A stretch of DNA of 64,000 nucleotides from Alphaproteobacteria bacterium (GTDB taxonomy: Bacteria; Pseudomonadota; Alphaproteobacteria; Rickettsiales; UBA1997): NCBI GenBank assembly GCA_014190355.1, contig BJGH01000004.1, forward strand, positions 1 through 64,000, given 5' to 3'. The notes below the pieces were generated by a model. That model made no database searches. It was not told the origin of the DNA and saw only the letters and a program-made list of their open reading frames with translations. Shown piece by piece: positions 53,851 to 63,044 of this stretch. The first letter of the stretch is position 1; each line of letters starts with the position of its first letter. The position numbers were made by a program, and so were the translations under genes.

Positions 53851-54474
53851 TCAATTATAATCTGAAATTTGAAAAGGAGTTAAGATTAACCGATCTTGAA
53901 AAAATTCATATTTACTAAAACGTCGTAAAAAACTCATGCCAAGCAGATTAACTCCCATATCAGCATCATTAACACTTGCTCTTACATTGTTAAATTTAAT
54001 ACCAGCAATATCAACTTCTTTTAAATTAATAATTGCTCCGAATGATCTGCCATTAGCAGTTTGGTATGGTCTGTTAAAAACCAGTTTACTAACATCAATA
54101 CCAATTTTTTTGGCATCGCTGATGTTAAGCATCATATCGCTTGCTCCAGTATCAACCATAAATAAAACTTCGACATTGTTAATTTTAAGACGCGTATAAA
54201 AATGTCCATCTTGAGCAATATTTAGGATAATTTGTTTTTGAGCATTAATCTTTGGCGATGTTGGATTAATTTCACTTACAAAACGATTTTTAAAATCACC
54301 AAATTCAAAGCGATAAGCATAAAGAGCAATTACCAAAAAGCCAATTCCTCCCCAGATTATTAAATATTTAATAATTTTTCGCCAATTGAGATCTTGCCTT
54401 GAAAATACTGCACTAAGCATCATAACAATTAATATGATCAAATAAATCGCTTCTTGCCAATTATTTTCTGACAT
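53851..54474 (-). CDS. membrane-anchored retropepsin-like aspartic protease (APRc/TIGR02281-like)
   Basis: This 207-residue protein has two N-terminal membrane helices (~10-24 and ~36-54) and a single retropepsin domain. The catalytic motif is FMVDTGASDMML (D108-T109-G110), and the closing GVNLLGMSFLRRFSKYEF matches the family's second signature. Single-domain retropepsins of this kind dimerise to form one active site. The best known is APRc of Rickettsia conorii, which is placed in the outer membrane and processes autotransporter adhesins. It lies just downstream of hisC, 15 bp away on the same strand. Whether it processes the giant TpsA protein in this window is speculation. Confidence 0.88.
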   Translation of the reverse strand: MSENNWQEAIYLIILIVMMLSAVFSRQDLNWRKIIKYLIIWGGIGFLVIALYAYRFEFGDFKNRFVSEINPTSPKINAQKQIILNIAQDGHFYTRLKINNVEVLFMVDTGASDMMLNISDAKKIGIDVSKLVFNRPYQTANGRSFGAIINLKEVDIAGIKFNNVRASVNDADMGVNLLGMSFLRRFSKYEFFQDRLILTPFQISDYN

Positions 54475-54489
54475 ATTTGGTTAATAAAT

Positions 54490-55599
54490 TTATTGGAAAT
54501 TTTCTGCTAATATTGATAAAACTTTTGAATTTTCTTGATCATTGCCAATCGTTAATCGTAAACAATTATCTAGCCCATAAGCTTTCATTTCACGAAGGAT
54601 TATCGAGTTTTGCAAAAATAATTCTTGAGCTTTTTGACAATTTAACTGCGAAAAAAAATCAAGTAGAATAAAATTAGCAATAGCTGGATAAGCCTTAACT
54701 TTATTTAAGCAAGAGATTTTTGCAAAATATATTTCCAACCATTTTTGATTGTGTGAAATTGATTTTTCAACAAATTCATCATCATCAAGGCTGCATAACG
54801 CTCCAATTTGAGCAGGTCCTGAAACATTGAAAGGACCACGAACTTTATTCAAAACTTCAGCAATTTGTTCTGAGCAATAACACCAACCAATTCTAAGCGA
54901 TGCTAAACCATAAATTTTTGAAAAAGTGCGAAGCATTACCACATTGCTATTTTCACTAACTAATTTTAAAGCATCTGGATAATCATTAACTTTAACATAT
55001 TCTTCATAAGCATGATCAAGAATTAATAAAACATGTTTAGGAATATTAGCAATTAACCATTTTATTTCATCAGAGTTTAGATAAGAGCCTGTAGGGTTAT
55101 TAGGATTAGCAATAAAAATAATTTTTGTTTTATTAGTAACTGCTTTGGCAATTGCTTTGACATCGCATTTTAAATTCTGCTCTTCAACTTTAATAGCTAT
55201 TGCCCCTACCCTTTGAGCAGAAATTGGATACATCAAAAAACCATATTGACTGTAAATTACCTCATCACCAACCCCAGCATAACTTGAGGTTAATAAAGCA
55301 ATCAATTCATCTGAACCAGCAGAACATACTATTCTTTGATAATCAATATTATTTTTTTGCGCTAATTTTTTTCGTAACAACAAACAAGATCCATCGGCAT
55401 AACGATATAAATCATGAGCATGATCGATATATCCAGCAATAGCTTTTTTACTTGCTCCAAGAGCATTTTCATTAGAAGATAATTTTATTACCTCGCTTTG
55501 ATTGCCAACAATTTTTGCCTTGCCAGGAACATAATTTTCAATTTGCGAAATATAATTATGAGGTATCGGCGATATTTTGTTATTTTTTATATCAGTCAT
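54490..55599 (-). CDS. hisC: histidinol-phosphate aminotransferase
   Basis: This 369-residue class I/II aminotransferase has the PLP-binding lysine K228 in RTFSKIYGLASLRIGW. Substrate-site features include IKLSSNENALGASKKA near the N-terminus, IIFIANPNNPTGSYL, and DHAYEEYV before the lysine. HisC converts imidazole-acetol phosphate to histidinol phosphate, and related enzymes act on aromatic amino acids, so the physiological substrate may be broader. No other his biosynthetic genes are in the window (hisS is a synthetase). It is followed after 15 bp by the retropepsin gene. Confidence 0.9.
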   Translation of the reverse strand: MTDIKNNKISPIPHNYISQIENYVPGKAKIVGNQSEVIKLSSNENALGASKKAIAGYIDHAHDLYRYADGSCLLLRKKLAQKNNIDYQRIVCSAGSDELIALLTSSYAGVGDEVIYSQYGFLMYPISAQRVGAIAIKVEEQNLKCDVKAIAKAVTNKTKIIFIANPNNPTGSYLNSDEIKWLIANIPKHVLLILDHAYEEYVKVNDYPDALKLVSENSNVVMLRTFSKIYGLASLRIGWCYCSEQIAEVLNKVRGPFNVSGPAQIGALCSLDDDEFVEKSISHNQKWLEIYFAKISCLNKVKAYPAIANFILLDFFSQLNCQKAQELFLQNSIILREMKAYGLDNCLRLTIGNDQENSKVLSILAENFQ

Positions 55600-55839
55600 A
55601 ATTTATTACCTTTGTTAGGTTGCTGTAACATATCTATAATTATTATTAAAAATTGGAATTGCATTTATCAAAATCAATCTTTATTTCTTAACTAACCGAT
55701 TGATAAATATAATAGGTAAAACTATAAAAACCAACTGAGATATATTATATTTTTCTATTTAAAAAAAACCAACAAATTTTTGCATTTAATAATTAATCAA
55801 GTTATCATCTTGAAATTATCTCAAAATATTTTTCTTCCC

Positions 55840-56736
55840 ATGGCTTGGATTTTTTTAACGATATCAGCAACAATCCTTCAAACTTTTCGCAATATCGAGC
55901 AAAAAAATTTAGGTAGAAAGCTAGATGCGTTGAGCGCTTCTTGGTCGAGGTTTATTCTGCCCTTGCCTTTGGCAATAATTTGCTTATTTTTAACAATTGA
56001 TGATGTCAATTTAAAATTTTTGCAATGCGTAATAATTTGCTCTGTATTCCAAATTCTTGGCAATGTAATGATGATTAAAACTTTGCAGTCCAAAAATTTT
56101 AGCATAGGTATTGCTTTTATGAAAACCGAAGCATTGCAAGCTGTGGTGGTTGGTGGAATAATTTTTAGCCTAACAGTTTCTAACATCTCAATAATGGCAA
56201 TTATCATAGCCAGTGTTGGAGTATTGTTAATTTCTAATTTAAAATTTAGCAATTCCTCAAAAATCCTTACCAACCTCAAAAGCTCTTCAACATTATATGG
56301 TTTGTTTGGAGGGTTTTGTTTTTCAATAACAGGCTTTAACATTAAAATTGCCACAACCAATCTTTCTGCTCTTGGTTTCAATAAAATCAATGCTGGGATA
56401 ATAACTTTGATGTGGATAATTTTTTTACAAAATATTTTATTTGCTTTGGTAAAATCATTTCAAAAAAGATTAATTGTTGATTTTAAAAAAATTGTTAATA
56501 TTGAAAATAAAAAAAGTTTTCTAAAAGCCAGTTTTTATAGCTTCTTTGGCTCAATTGCTTGGTTTTGTGCTTACAGTTTTGGTGAGGTTATCTTGGTGAA
56601 AACTTTAGGGCAAATTGAATTAGTATTTGCACTTTTAGTTTCACATTTTATGTTTAAAGAACGCCATAATTTTAAAGAAATAATTGGAATTTTTTTAATT
56701 TTGTTGGGAATTTTAGTTGTCATTAACTACAATTAA
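55840..56736 (+). CDS. EamA/DMT-family transporter
   Basis: Starting at the ATG at 55840 (MAWIFLTISATILQTFRNIE) gives 298 residues and ten membrane helices in two similar halves, the drug/metabolite transporter architecture. A TTG at 55780 could add 20 unremarkable residues. The second half ends with SIAWFCAYSFGEVILVKTLG then QIELVFALLVSHFMFKERHN, the typical EamA C-terminal helices. Such proteins move metabolites or amino acids across the inner membrane; the substrate is not predictable. glmM follows 39 bp later on the same strand. Confidence 0.8.
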   Translation: MAWIFLTISATILQTFRNIEQKNLGRKLDALSASWSRFILPLPLAIICLFLTIDDVNLKFLQCVIICSVFQILGNVMMIKTLQSKNFSIGIAFMKTEALQAVVVGGIIFSLTVSNISIMAIIIASVGVLLISNLKFSNSSKILTNLKSSSTLYGLFGGFCFSITGFNIKIATTNLSALGFNKINAGIITLMWIIFLQNILFALVKSFQKRLIVDFKKIVNIENKKSFLKASFYSFFGSIAWFCAYSFGEVILVKTLGQIELVFALLVSHFMFKERHNFKEIIGIFLILLGILVVINYN

Positions 56737-56775
56737 AATAACACAACTTAAGTTAAGTTTAGTTAAATATTATTT

Positions 56776-58149
56776 ATGAGTAATTTGCAAAAAAAATTTT
56801 TTGGAACTGATGGAATTCGTGGAACTGCAAACAAATTCCCAATGACTGCAGAAATTGCCTTAAAAGTTGGAATGGCTGTTGGCGCAAGATTTGGCAGTAA
56901 TTTTACTAAAAATTTTCATCGTCATCGCGTAGTAATTGGTAAAGATACTCGTTTATCTGGTTATATGATTGAACCAGCGTTAACCGCAGGTTTTGTGGCA
57001 ATGGGCATTGATGTGTTTTTGGTAGGCCCTGTGCCAACTCCAGCAATTTCAATGCTTACTCGCTCTTTACGTGCTGATATCGGTATCATGATCTCAGCTT
57101 CCCATAATCCTTATTATGATAACGGAATCAAAATTTTTGATGCTAATGGTGAAAAACTTGATGACAATATTGAGCTAGAAATTGCTGAATTAATTGAAAG
57201 CAATCTTGAAAAATATCTTGCCAAGCCCAGTGATTTAGGAAGAGTTAAGCGCTTGGAAGATGCACGAGGCAGATATATCGAATTCGTCAAAAATTCTTTT
57301 GCCCGTGATAAAAATTTAAGTGATTTAAAAATTGTAGTTGATTGCGCTAATGGCGCTTCTTATGCCATGGCTGCAGTTATTTTTCGTGAACTTGGAGCAG
57401 AAGTTTTTGAAATTGGCGTTGATCCAAACGGTTTCAATATCAATTTAGAATGCGGTTCAACTTATCCAGTTCAGTTGCAAAAAAAAGTTAAAGAGTTAAA
57501 AGCTGATATTGGTATTGCCCTTGATGGTGATGCTGATCGCTTGTTAATTGTTGATGAATTTGGACATATCATTGATGGCGATATTTTAATTGCCCTAATT
57601 GCTGAAAAACTTCATAACGAAGGTAAACTTAAACGCGATACAGTGGTGATTACTCAGATGTCTAATCTTGCTCTTGAAGAATATCTTAGCTACATAGGGG
57701 TATCAACAATTCGTACCAAAGTTGGTGATCGGTATGTCTTAGAAGCAATGAAAAAAAACAAATGTAATTTTGGAGGAGAACAATCTGGTCATCTTGTTTT
57801 AAGTGATTATTCGACAACTGGTGATGGTTTAGTAGCAAGTTTACAGATTCTTAGCATTATCGCTGATAAAAAACATAAAACCAGTGATTTGGCAAAAATT
57901 TTTAAACTTAATCCACAAGTTTTGCAAAATGTTAGATTTGAAAATAACCAACATAATCCCCTTGAAAATCCTTCGATAAAAAAATTAATTGAAAATAAAG
58001 AGCATGAGCTTGGAAATCAGGGACGGATTTTAGTTCGTAAATCCGGAACTGAAAATTTAATTAGAGTTATGGTTGAAGGCAAAAATTATCAACAAATTGA
58101 AAAAATTGCTGAAGAAATTTGTCAAAAGATTATTGATTTTGATAATTAG
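56776..58149 (+). CDS. glmM: phosphoglucosamine mutase
   Basis: This 457-residue enzyme interconverts glucosamine-6-phosphate and glucosamine-1-phosphate for UDP-GlcNAc, peptidoglycan and LPS synthesis. The phosphoserine is S109 in MISASHNPYYDNGIK. The magnesium loop is IALDGDADRLLIVDE, the sugar loop is FGGEQSGHLVLSD, and the phosphate-binding loop is VRKSGTENLIRVMVEG. The N-terminus FFGTDGIRGTANK is diagnostic. It is followed by the RNA methyltransferase gene (12 bp) and the cysteine synthase gene (5 bp further), forming a compact rightward operon. Confidence 0.97.
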   Translation: MSNLQKKFFGTDGIRGTANKFPMTAEIALKVGMAVGARFGSNFTKNFHRHRVVIGKDTRLSGYMIEPALTAGFVAMGIDVFLVGPVPTPAISMLTRSLRADIGIMISASHNPYYDNGIKIFDANGEKLDDNIELEIAELIESNLEKYLAKPSDLGRVKRLEDARGRYIEFVKNSFARDKNLSDLKIVVDCANGASYAMAAVIFRELGAEVFEIGVDPNGFNINLECGSTYPVQLQKKVKELKADIGIALDGDADRLLIVDEFGHIIDGDILIALIAEKLHNEGKLKRDTVVITQMSNLALEEYLSYIGVSTIRTKVGDRYVLEAMKKNKCNFGGEQSGHLVLSDYSTTGDGLVASLQILSIIADKKHKTSDLAKIFKLNPQVLQNVRFENNQHNPLENPSIKKLIENKEHELGNQGRILVRKSGTENLIRVMVEGKNYQQIEKIAEEICQKIIDFDN

Positions 58150-58161
58150 AATTTTTTCAAA

Positions 58162-59193
58162 ATGACTAAAAATCTAATCGACATTACTCACTATCGTCAA
58201 CAAAAAATTATCGATCTAAAAAAAATTCTTCAACCAATTTATCAAGGAGAAATAGAATTTACTTGGGTTGGAGAAAATTCTCGACGCAAAATTACCCTAC
58301 AAATTGATAATAAAAATAATTTAGGATTTTTTCAAGAAAAAACCCATGATTTAATTGAAATTAATGATTATTCATTAGCAACCATTAACATTCAAAAAAT
58401 TTTGTTAAAACTTAAGGATTTCATTAAAACCCAAGAACAAAATTTATTTTCACAAATTGTCATTAGCGATTTTGACAATGGTCTTGAGTTAATTTTTAAA
58501 AGCAAATTTAAAAACAAAAGGGCAATTAATTTTTCACAAAATCAACAACTTTTAAAATTTGCTAAGGATAATGATATCAATGTTTCAATAGCCATAGATC
58601 AGCAAAAAATTGAGCCAATTTTTATTGCCAGAATCAATCAAATTTCAATTGCCAATTTAAACCTTAAAATTACTGGCGAAGTGTTTTTACAAGCTACAAA
58701 ACTTGGCCTTGAAACAATTATCGATTTTATCAAAAAAAATATTATCAACGATAGTAACATTGCTGATCTATATTCTGGTTGCGGATTTTATGCCCTAAGC
58801 ATTGCCAAATTTGCTAAAAAAATTGAAGCTTTTGAAGGAGAAAATTCAATGGTTGAAATTATTAACAATAATTCTAAAAACCTACAATTAAACCATAAGG
58901 TTAAAGGCTTTTGTAGAGATTTATTTATATCACCCTTAAGTACTAGAGAATTAAAAAAATACCAAACCATCATTATCAATCCACCTCGTAGTGGAGCTAA
59001 AGCTCAGATCAAGCAAATTGCTAATTGCACAGATTGTCAAAAATTAATCTATGTTTCTTGTAACCCTCAAACATTTTTAAGTGATGCTAAAATTGTTATT
59101 GAAAGATATTTTAAATTAACAAAAATAATTGCTATTGATCAATTCTTCTTAACTAAACATTTGGAAGTTGTTGCGGTCTTTGAAAAAATTTAA
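58162..59193 (+). CDS. RNA uracil-5 methyltransferase, RlmD/TrmA-like, short form
   Basis: This 343-residue protein has the catalytic C-terminal Rossmann domain of class I RNA m5U methyltransferases: SAM loop ADLYSGCGFYALSIAKF, IINPPRSGA, nucleophile C300 in YVSCNPQTFLSD and base E335 in HLEVVAVF. The N-terminal half is reduced. It lacks the TRAM domain, and no cysteine occurs in the first ~185 residues, so the [4Fe-4S] cluster typical of RumA/RlmD is absent. The target (tRNA U54 or a 23S uridine) cannot be decided. It is the middle gene of the glmM-methyltransferase-cysteine synthase operon. Confidence 0.85.
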   Translation: MTKNLIDITHYRQQKIIDLKKILQPIYQGEIEFTWVGENSRRKITLQIDNKNNLGFFQEKTHDLIEINDYSLATINIQKILLKLKDFIKTQEQNLFSQIVISDFDNGLELIFKSKFKNKRAINFSQNQQLLKFAKDNDINVSIAIDQQKIEPIFIARINQISIANLNLKITGEVFLQATKLGLETIIDFIKKNIINDSNIADLYSGCGFYALSIAKFAKKIEAFEGENSMVEIINNNSKNLQLNHKVKGFCRDLFISPLSTRELKKYQTIIINPPRSGAKAQIKQIANCTDCQKLIYVSCNPQTFLSDAKIVIERYFKLTKIIAIDQFFLTKHLEVVAVFEKI

Positions 59194-59198
59194 ATATT

Positions 59199-60239
59199 AT
59201 GACTTTTAATTATTTGCAAACTATTGAAAACCTTGAAAACGCTTATGGCAAAACTCCTTTAGTTGAGGTTAAGTTTTCATATCGTCAACAAATTTTAAGA
59301 GTTTATGGTAAATATGAAGCCTTTAATTTCAGTGGCTCAATCAAGGATCGCATGGCATTGCACATTCTCAAACAATCTTATCTGCAAGGTCAAATCAAAG
59401 AAAACTATACAATTGTTGAAGCAACCAGTGGCAATACCGGCATTGCTTTTTCAGCACTTGGTAGAGCTTTGAATCATCAAGTTATAATTTTTATGCCTGA
59501 TTGGTTAAGTGTTGAGCGTTATAAAAAAATGGAATTGTTGGGAGCAAAAGTTGTAAGAGTTAGTGCCAGTGAGGGTGGTTTTTTGGGAGCAATTGCCATG
59601 GCAAAAAAATATGCTCAAGAAAATGATAATGTTTTTTATCCTGATCAATTTACCAATCCGTTAAATGCTGAGGCTCATAAAAATTCAACTGCTCAAGAAA
59701 TTTTTTCGCAACTTGAAAAAATCAATTTAACTCCTGATCACTTTATTGCAGGGGTTGGAACCGGTGGAACGGTGATGGGATTTTATCAATATTGCCAAGA
59801 AATCAATTCGCCATGCAAATGCTATCCGCTTGAACCTGCCAACTCCCCTACCCTGACCACGGGTGGTAAAAAAATCGGCAAACATCGTATCCAAGGCATC
59901 AGCGATGAATTTATTCCTGAAATTGTAAAGTTAAATCAACTTCAAGAAATTGTTAGTATTGATGATGGTGATGCCATTATTATGGCTCAAAAACTTAACA
60001 ACCGAGGTTTATCGGTTGGAATTTCCAGTGGAGCAAATTTTTTAGGAGCACTAAAAGTTCTTCTTAAAAATCAAACAAATTTTGTTGGTGATTCTTCAAA
60101 AAAATTTCCTTGCGTTGCAACAATTTTTTGCGATTCTTCGCTTAAATATTTTTCAACTGATTTATGCCAAGTTGAGCCTATAAAACCTCATTTTTTAAGC
60201 TCAGATATTGAAATTTTGGGGTTAAAAATAATTCGATAA
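59199..60239 (+). CDS. PLP-dependent cysteine synthase family protein
   Basis: This 346-residue fold-type II PLP enzyme has the cofactor lysine K49 in FSGSIKDRMAL. The substrate loop is EATSGNTGIAFSALG and the phosphate-binding loop is GVGTGGTVMGF. It resembles cysteine synthase (CysK/CysM), which makes cysteine from O-acetylserine and sulfide, but it is slightly long and has SGSIKDR in place of the usual PxxSxKDR, so the substrate is uncertain. It starts 5 bp after the methyltransferase stop codon and must be cotranscribed with it. cysE is not in the window. Confidence 0.85.
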   Translation: MTFNYLQTIENLENAYGKTPLVEVKFSYRQQILRVYGKYEAFNFSGSIKDRMALHILKQSYLQGQIKENYTIVEATSGNTGIAFSALGRALNHQVIIFMPDWLSVERYKKMELLGAKVVRVSASEGGFLGAIAMAKKYAQENDNVFYPDQFTNPLNAEAHKNSTAQEIFSQLEKINLTPDHFIAGVGTGGTVMGFYQYCQEINSPCKCYPLEPANSPTLTTGGKKIGKHRIQGISDEFIPEIVKLNQLQEIVSIDDGDAIIMAQKLNNRGLSVGISSGANFLGALKVLLKNQTNFVGDSSKKFPCVATIFCDSSLKYFSTDLCQVEPIKPHFLSSDIEILGLKIIR

Positions 60240-60301
60240 ATTAATAAAAATTTTCAAAAATTAAGCAATCCAAACTCTTTAACTTGATTGTAAAAAAAAT
60301 T

Positions 60302-61660
60302 TTAATCAATAATTTTCTCTACTACAAATTTAAAATCAGCATCGAGCTTAGCATCTTTATTGCCGAAAAATTTTAACTCAATATCTTTATTGCCTTCATC
60401 TCTTAAATAAATATGAGAGGAACTAACATTGCCATTAGCCAATCCCCAAGTTGGATCGACAAATACCCATCCACCATCAACATACAAAGCGTTCCAAGCG
60501 TGAGCTTCAAATTCCCCTTTGTCATTAACAGCTAAGCCGTTAACAGTTATTGCTGGAATTCCTGCCACTCGAGCCATAGCATTAAGAAGACGAGCATATT
60601 CACTGCATACTCCTAGCGGATTTTCAACAATCTGCTCAAGAGCTGGTTCTTTACCATAATAACTTAAATCATATTTAATGTAACTATTAACAAACATTGT
60701 TAATGCCGAATAAAGAGCTAGATTTTTATATTTAGGATCTTTTTTTACCCTGTCAACAAGCCCAATTACAATTGACTCTTCCTCTTTGGAAAAATCTTTA
60801 TAATTTAACGGATTGCGTTGAAAATTATTTTGATTTTTTTTGCCAGTGATAACCGTTGCTCGATTTTCGATAATAATTTTATCAACAGTTTCATCAACAT
60901 TAAATTTAAAAAATATATTTCTCTTATCGGTTCCTCGATCTTTTGAGGCAAAGCTTGAGGTTAACTCTTGCTTTTCGATTAATTGTGGACCATCACGAAA
61001 AAGAATTGGTGTTTTCGCTTCTAAACTTCCTTTTAAATTATTCAAAGTTATAATATTTCTGACAGTTGCTTGCCATTTGGCAGAAGAGGTAGTTAAGCGA
61101 ATTTTTTCTAAAAAACCTTCCTGAGAAGCATTACCCTGGAAGATTAAACTAACCATCTGTTCATTTTTAGTTTTACCAGCTTGATAATGATTGGTTAATA
61201 AATCATATTTAGTTGGATAATTAAAAATAATTTTGTAATTGGCATTATGGGCAAAGCTTGGAACATAAACTGCTTCTTGACGAAGCTCATGATAAAGCTT
61301 AGCATATTTTTCATGATAACTGTAAGTAATTTTAAAAAATTCTTGATTACGCTTCGCTTCATTAAATTTAACTTGCAGACTATTGCTATTTTGAACAAAC
61401 TGAGCCTTTACCCCGTCAATCATTACTTGCGAAAATTCAATCAAATTTTGTGATGAGGAAGAAATTTGATAAGAATTAATCTGATAATTTTTTGGCAAAT
61501 TAATTACTTGCATTTCCACGCTAACTTGCCCTTTTTTACCATCATCGGTAAGAATAATTTGCTCTTGCCAGTCAATAACTCGGGTTTTGCTATCTGCAAA
61601 AGCATGATTATTGGCGTTAATGGTAATAAAAAATATGACTAAAAATCTAAAAAAAACCAT
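60302..61660 (-). CDS. secreted transglutaminase-like protein
   Basis: Translation from the ATG complement at 61658-61660 gives 453 residues beginning MVFFRFLVIFFITINANNHA then FADSK, a clean signal peptide. A start at 61759 would precede it with 33 residues and overlap hisS. The C-terminal transglutaminase/protease-like domain holds a Cys-His-Asp triad: C352 in LGVCSEYARLLN, H387 in EAHAWNALYVDG and D402 in FVDPTWG. The N-terminal ~270 residues are beta-rich, like DUF3857-type modules. It is probably periplasmic or exported and may cleave or crosslink peptides; the substrate is unknown. It starts 10 bp after hisS and is probably cotranscribed with it. Confidence 0.82.
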   Translation of the reverse strand: MVFFRFLVIFFITINANNHAFADSKTRVIDWQEQIILTDDGKKGQVSVEMQVINLPKNYQINSYQISSSSQNLIEFSQVMIDGVKAQFVQNSNSLQVKFNEAKRNQEFFKITYSYHEKYAKLYHELRQEAVYVPSFAHNANYKIIFNYPTKYDLLTNHYQAGKTKNEQMVSLIFQGNASQEGFLEKIRLTTSSAKWQATVRNIITLNNLKGSLEAKTPILFRDGPQLIEKQELTSSFASKDRGTDKRNIFFKFNVDETVDKIIIENRATVITGKKNQNNFQRNPLNYKDFSKEEESIVIGLVDRVKKDPKYKNLALYSALTMFVNSYIKYDLSYYGKEPALEQIVENPLGVCSEYARLLNAMARVAGIPAITVNGLAVNDKGEFEAHAWNALYVDGGWVFVDPTWGLANGNVSSSHIYLRDEGNKDIELKFFGNKDAKLDADFKFVVEKIID

Positions 61661-61670
61661 GAAATGAATT

Positions 61671-62927
61671 TTACAATTTACCCTTAAGATAATGAACAAG
61701 AAGCTCTTGCTTGACTCTTTGCTCCTTAGCATTATCAAAATCTTTAACAATAACTTCATTATTCTTTAACTCTTGTTCGCCAATTATTACTACAAATTGT
61801 GAATTATTTTGTGAAGCTTTTTTCATTTGTTTTTTAAAATTACCATCACAACAAAAATCAACAACAAACCCTGATTTTCTTAAACGATCAGCTATTTCAA
61901 AAGCAATCAATTTTTCATTTTCACTAATATAGTTAACTGCTATTGGTCTTTGTGATAAAATATTATTTTTACTAAGAAGCATTAGTCTTTCAATACCACC
62001 AGCAAAACCTATTGCTTTAACTTGTCGTGAACTCATTTTTTCAACCAAATCATCATATCTTCCTCCTGCCAATACAGCATTTTGAGCACCTTCGTGAAAC
62101 ATTGAAAATTCAAAAACAGTTGAAGTATAATAATCCAAACCACGCACTAATCTCTGATTAATATGATATTTTACCGAAAACTTTTCAAGTAAATTTATAA
62201 CGCTTTCAAAACGATTTTGCGCAGAAGTTTCATAAAAATCACTAAGCAAAGGAGCTTGAGCTAACAACTCTATATCGCCAGTATCTTTTGAATCGAGAAT
62301 TCTTAAGGGATTTTTTTCTAATCGCATTTGTGAATCAAGCGATAGATCATTTTTATATTTCAAAAAATATTCACTTAAAGCTTGCTCATATTTGATTTTA
62401 GTTTGTGAACAACCAAGAGAATTGATTTCTAACTTAACCTGTTCAATAATTCCCAAATCTCTTAAAATTACATTGGCCAATAAAATCATTTCTAGATCCA
62501 TGTAGTAAGAATCCTCGCCAAATACTTCAAAATTAATTTGATGAAATTGACGTTGACGACCTTTCTGCGGACGATCATAGCGAAAGATTGGACCAAATGA
62601 AAAAAACTTTCTTGGCAAAATCTGTAATAATTCGCCATTGGCGATTAAAGCTCTAACAATTCCTGCGGTAAATTCTGGACGAAGTGTCAAAAAATTATCA
62701 GAACGATCTTTAAATTTATAAACTTCTTTAGCAATAATATCAGATGCTTCTCCAAGGTTTCTTTCAAAAATTTCACTGAATTCAAAAATTGGGGTTTGTA
62801 ATTCCTCGAAATTAAAAAATTCACTGTTTTTTCTCGCGATATTAACGATATGATTAAAATTTTTTATTTCTTCGCCAAATAAATCTTTTGTTCCTCTGAC
62901 TGGCTGTAACTTACTACTCGACATCAT
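61671..62927 (-). CDS. hisS: histidyl-tRNA synthetase
   Basis: This 418-residue class II synthetase opens with SSKLQPVRGTKDLFGEEI. Class II motif 2 is visible in GPIFRYDRPQKGRQRQFHQI then NFEVFG. The histidine-specific segments are LVRGLDYYTSTVFEF (histidine A box) and AGGRYDDLVEKM. The C-terminal anticodon-binding domain starts near residue 330. Length and order are normal. It is divergent from lepA with a 117-bp spacer, and is followed by the transglutaminase-like gene. Confidence 0.97.
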   Translation of the reverse strand: MMSSSKLQPVRGTKDLFGEEIKNFNHIVNIARKNSEFFNFEELQTPIFEFSEIFERNLGEASDIIAKEVYKFKDRSDNFLTLRPEFTAGIVRALIANGELLQILPRKFFSFGPIFRYDRPQKGRQRQFHQINFEVFGEDSYYMDLEMILLANVILRDLGIIEQVKLEINSLGCSQTKIKYEQALSEYFLKYKNDLSLDSQMRLEKNPLRILDSKDTGDIELLAQAPLLSDFYETSAQNRFESVINLLEKFSVKYHINQRLVRGLDYYTSTVFEFSMFHEGAQNAVLAGGRYDDLVEKMSSRQVKAIGFAGGIERLMLLSKNNILSQRPIAVNYISENEKLIAFEIADRLRKSGFVVDFCCDGNFKKQMKKASQNNSQFVVIIGEQELKNNEVIVKDFDNAKEQRVKQELLVHYLKGKL

Positions 62928-63044
62928 TAATAAATTTAAGGTTAAAAAAAATGTTTAAAATAATTTCAGTTAGTCTAAATTGTTATTTTCAATGGGTCAA
63001 ATTCAATTTTTATCCTAACTTAAATTTTTTTAAACTCAGTTATA

